A stretch of 6,350 nt of DNA, taken from contig DMIX01000084.1 in assembly GCA_003451975.1 (NCBI GenBank), positions 1 through 6,350 on the forward strand. Direction: 5' to 3'. This DNA comes from Propionibacteriaceae bacterium. Lineage in GTDB: Bacteria > Actinomycetota > Actinomycetes > Propionibacteriales > Propionibacteriaceae. Of the stretch, positions 5,719 through 6,350 are shown piece by piece; position 1 is the first letter of the stretch, and the number at the start of each line of letters is the position of its first letter. The notes below the pieces were generated by a model, which did not search any database, was not told where the DNA came from, and worked only from the letters and a program-made list of their open reading frames with translations. A program made the translations under genes and the position numbers.

Positions 5719-6028
5719 GTGCCGGTCACTGCGCCGTTATGGCCCCCAGTGGCCGATGCCGCGTTCCTCATGCGACGCTCCGTCCTGGTCCGGCAGCCAG
5801 GGCGTGCACCGTTGCCGAGTTGGTCGATTTCGTTGAGGGCCGGACCGGGGGTCTCATTGCCTTGACCCCGGCGACGACCGTCGCCGTCGAAGTGCGCGAG
5901 GTGCGACGCGCAGTCCAGGTTTCCCGCGTCCCAGAGCCCGGACTTGCCGCTGCCGGTGGACTTGGTCGGATCTTGACCGTCCGTTGGCCAAAGCCCGGCC
6001 TCACCGCATTAGTGTGCAACCGTGCTTG
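5719..6028. other. Interval without a supported gene upstream of the ATPase
   Basis: No start, ribosome site and recognisable product come together on either strand. A minus-strand frame is open from a TAA near 6010 through this interval with fairly GC-biased third positions, and reads DPTKSTGSGKSGLWDAGNLD within it. It has no start codon until one near 5771 that leads into the antisense of the DUF998 gene. A plus-strand frame over the same bases is also open. This looks like either decayed coding sequence or GC-rich chance frames. GATCTTGAC at 5969-5977 repeats a motif from the divergent region at 4145-4153. Confidence 0.4.
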
Positions 6029-6045
6029 ATACTCCCAGGGGGTAT
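6029..6045. promoter_or_regulatory. CsoR-type operator upstream of P-type ATPase
   Basis: ATACTCCCAGGGGGTAT is an 8-1-8 palindrome with a single mismatched pair (T in the left arm, against C expected from the right arm). It fits the TACCCC...GGGGTA pattern of CsoR-family copper-sensing repressors, which release DNA when they bind Cu(I). It lies 106 nt before the ATG of the metal ATPase. GATACT at 6028-6033 could be a -10 element and TTGATA at 6026-6031 a -35; both overlap the palindrome, as expected for repression by occlusion. No csoR gene is in the window. Related family members sensing nickel, sulfide or formaldehyde use similar G/C-tract sites, so copper is likely but not proven. Confidence 0.68.
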
Positions 6046-6151
6046 TTCCGACCTTGGGGGCCGGGCTGGGGATCACCTTCTGGCCGTCTTGTGTCACCGG
6101 GTTCGTTGGCTGGTCGCCGATCGCCAACTACATGAAAGGAAGAGTTGGGCT

Positions 6152-6350
6152 ATGACGCTTCAGACCACAGTGCTTCAAGTTGGGGGCTTGCATTGGGCCA
6201 CCTCCGAACCGGTGATCGCGAAGACCCTGCTGGGCAGGCCCGGCGTCCGGGCTGTGCAAGCAAGCGCGGTGTCGCAGACCGCCACGGTCACCTATGACAC
6301 CGACCAGACATCGGTGGCCGAGCTTGTCGGTTGGGTCAACGAGTGCGGCT
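6152..6350 (+). CDS. Metal-transporting P1B-type ATPase, N-terminal part (cut by window edge)
   Basis: Sixty-six codons are visible and the frame is open to the end of the window. The protein starts MTLQTTVLQVGGLHWATSEPV and has the beta-alpha-beta spacing of an HMA domain: strand, metal-loop position, helix ending RPGV, strand VSQTATVTYD, then SVAELVGWVNECG. The usual CxxC loop is replaced by LHWATS, leaving one His in place of the cysteines. I associate this kind of start with actinobacterial heavy-metal P-type ATPases, including copper exporters with degenerate N-terminal domains. The transmembrane CPC-type motif and the DKTGT phosphorylation site would lie outside the window, so the assignment rests on the N-terminus and context. 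The AAAGGAAGAG purine run ends 7 nt before ATG6152. The CsoR-like palindrome upstream supports metal-controlled export, probably of copper, with the HMA protein at 4224 as a candidate chaperone. Confidence 0.72.
   Translation, partial: MTLQTTVLQVGGLHWATSEPVIAKTLLGRPGVRAVQASAVSQTATVTYDTDQTSVAELVGWVNECG

Noticed and set aside
5768..6127. Minus-strand ORF (119 aa) covering the operator region
   Set aside because: Ser/Thr/Pro/Arg-rich with no domain, and it would cover the CsoR-like operator and ATPase leader.
6132..6155. Leader peptide MKGRVGL overlapping the ATPase start (ATGA)
   Set aside because: No ribosome site precedes it, and its own codons form the purine-rich site of the ATPase gene. 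The overlap is probably accidental.
1..6350. CRISPR array, tRNA/rRNA, transposase or integrase
   Set aside because: I saw no regularly spaced repeats, cloverleaf or rRNA sequence, or recombinase motifs on either strand.

Overview
The window is high-GC DNA with GTG as well as ATG starts, purine-rich ribosome binding sites and strongly GC-biased third codon positions. Together with the protein families present, this points to an actinobacterium, probably Mycobacteriales or a relative. That placement is an inference, because there is no marker gene. No IS element, integrase, RNA gene or CRISPR array is visible.

Layout. (1) 1-844: the last 13 codons of an unidentified plus-strand gene, then a classical SDR oxidoreductase. 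(2) 845-1181: a poorly coding interval with one doubtful small ORF. (3) 1182-4012, minus strand: a tight three-gene unit transcribed leftward, lgt-like (phosphatidylglycerol:prolipoprotein diacylglyceryl transferase) -> lnt-like (apolipoprotein N-acyltransferase) -> a 136-aa histidine-containing membrane protein. The gaps are about 25 and 10 nt. (4) 4013-4223: a divergent intergenic region with an inverted repeat and a possible copper-repressor-like box. (5) 4224-5718, plus strand: a small heavy-metal-associated (HMA/CopZ-like) protein with CxxC and a His-rich tail, a tiny membrane-anchored His-cluster protein, and a DUF998-type six-helix membrane protein. (6) 5719-6151: no supported gene, but a near-perfect CsoR-type palindrome ATACTCCCAGGGGGTAT at 6029-6045. 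(7) 6152-6350: the N-terminal HMA-like domain of what is most likely a metal-transporting P1B-type ATPase, cut by the window edge.

Working model (inference). The window is part of a metal-handling accessory cluster, most likely for copper, given the CsoR-like operator, the HMA chaperone, the His-rich membrane peptide and the ATPase. A dedicated Lgt/Lnt pair is attached to it, as if the cluster brings its own lipoprotein maturation enzymes for metal-handling lipoproteins encoded outside the window. The Lgt is divergent: two conserved positions of the E. coli enzyme (His103 and Asn146) appear replaced by Tyr and Cys. The most interesting signals are the coupling of lipoprotein maturation to metal homeostasis, the unusual Lgt, and the small His-rich membrane proteins on both sides of the divergent promoter.
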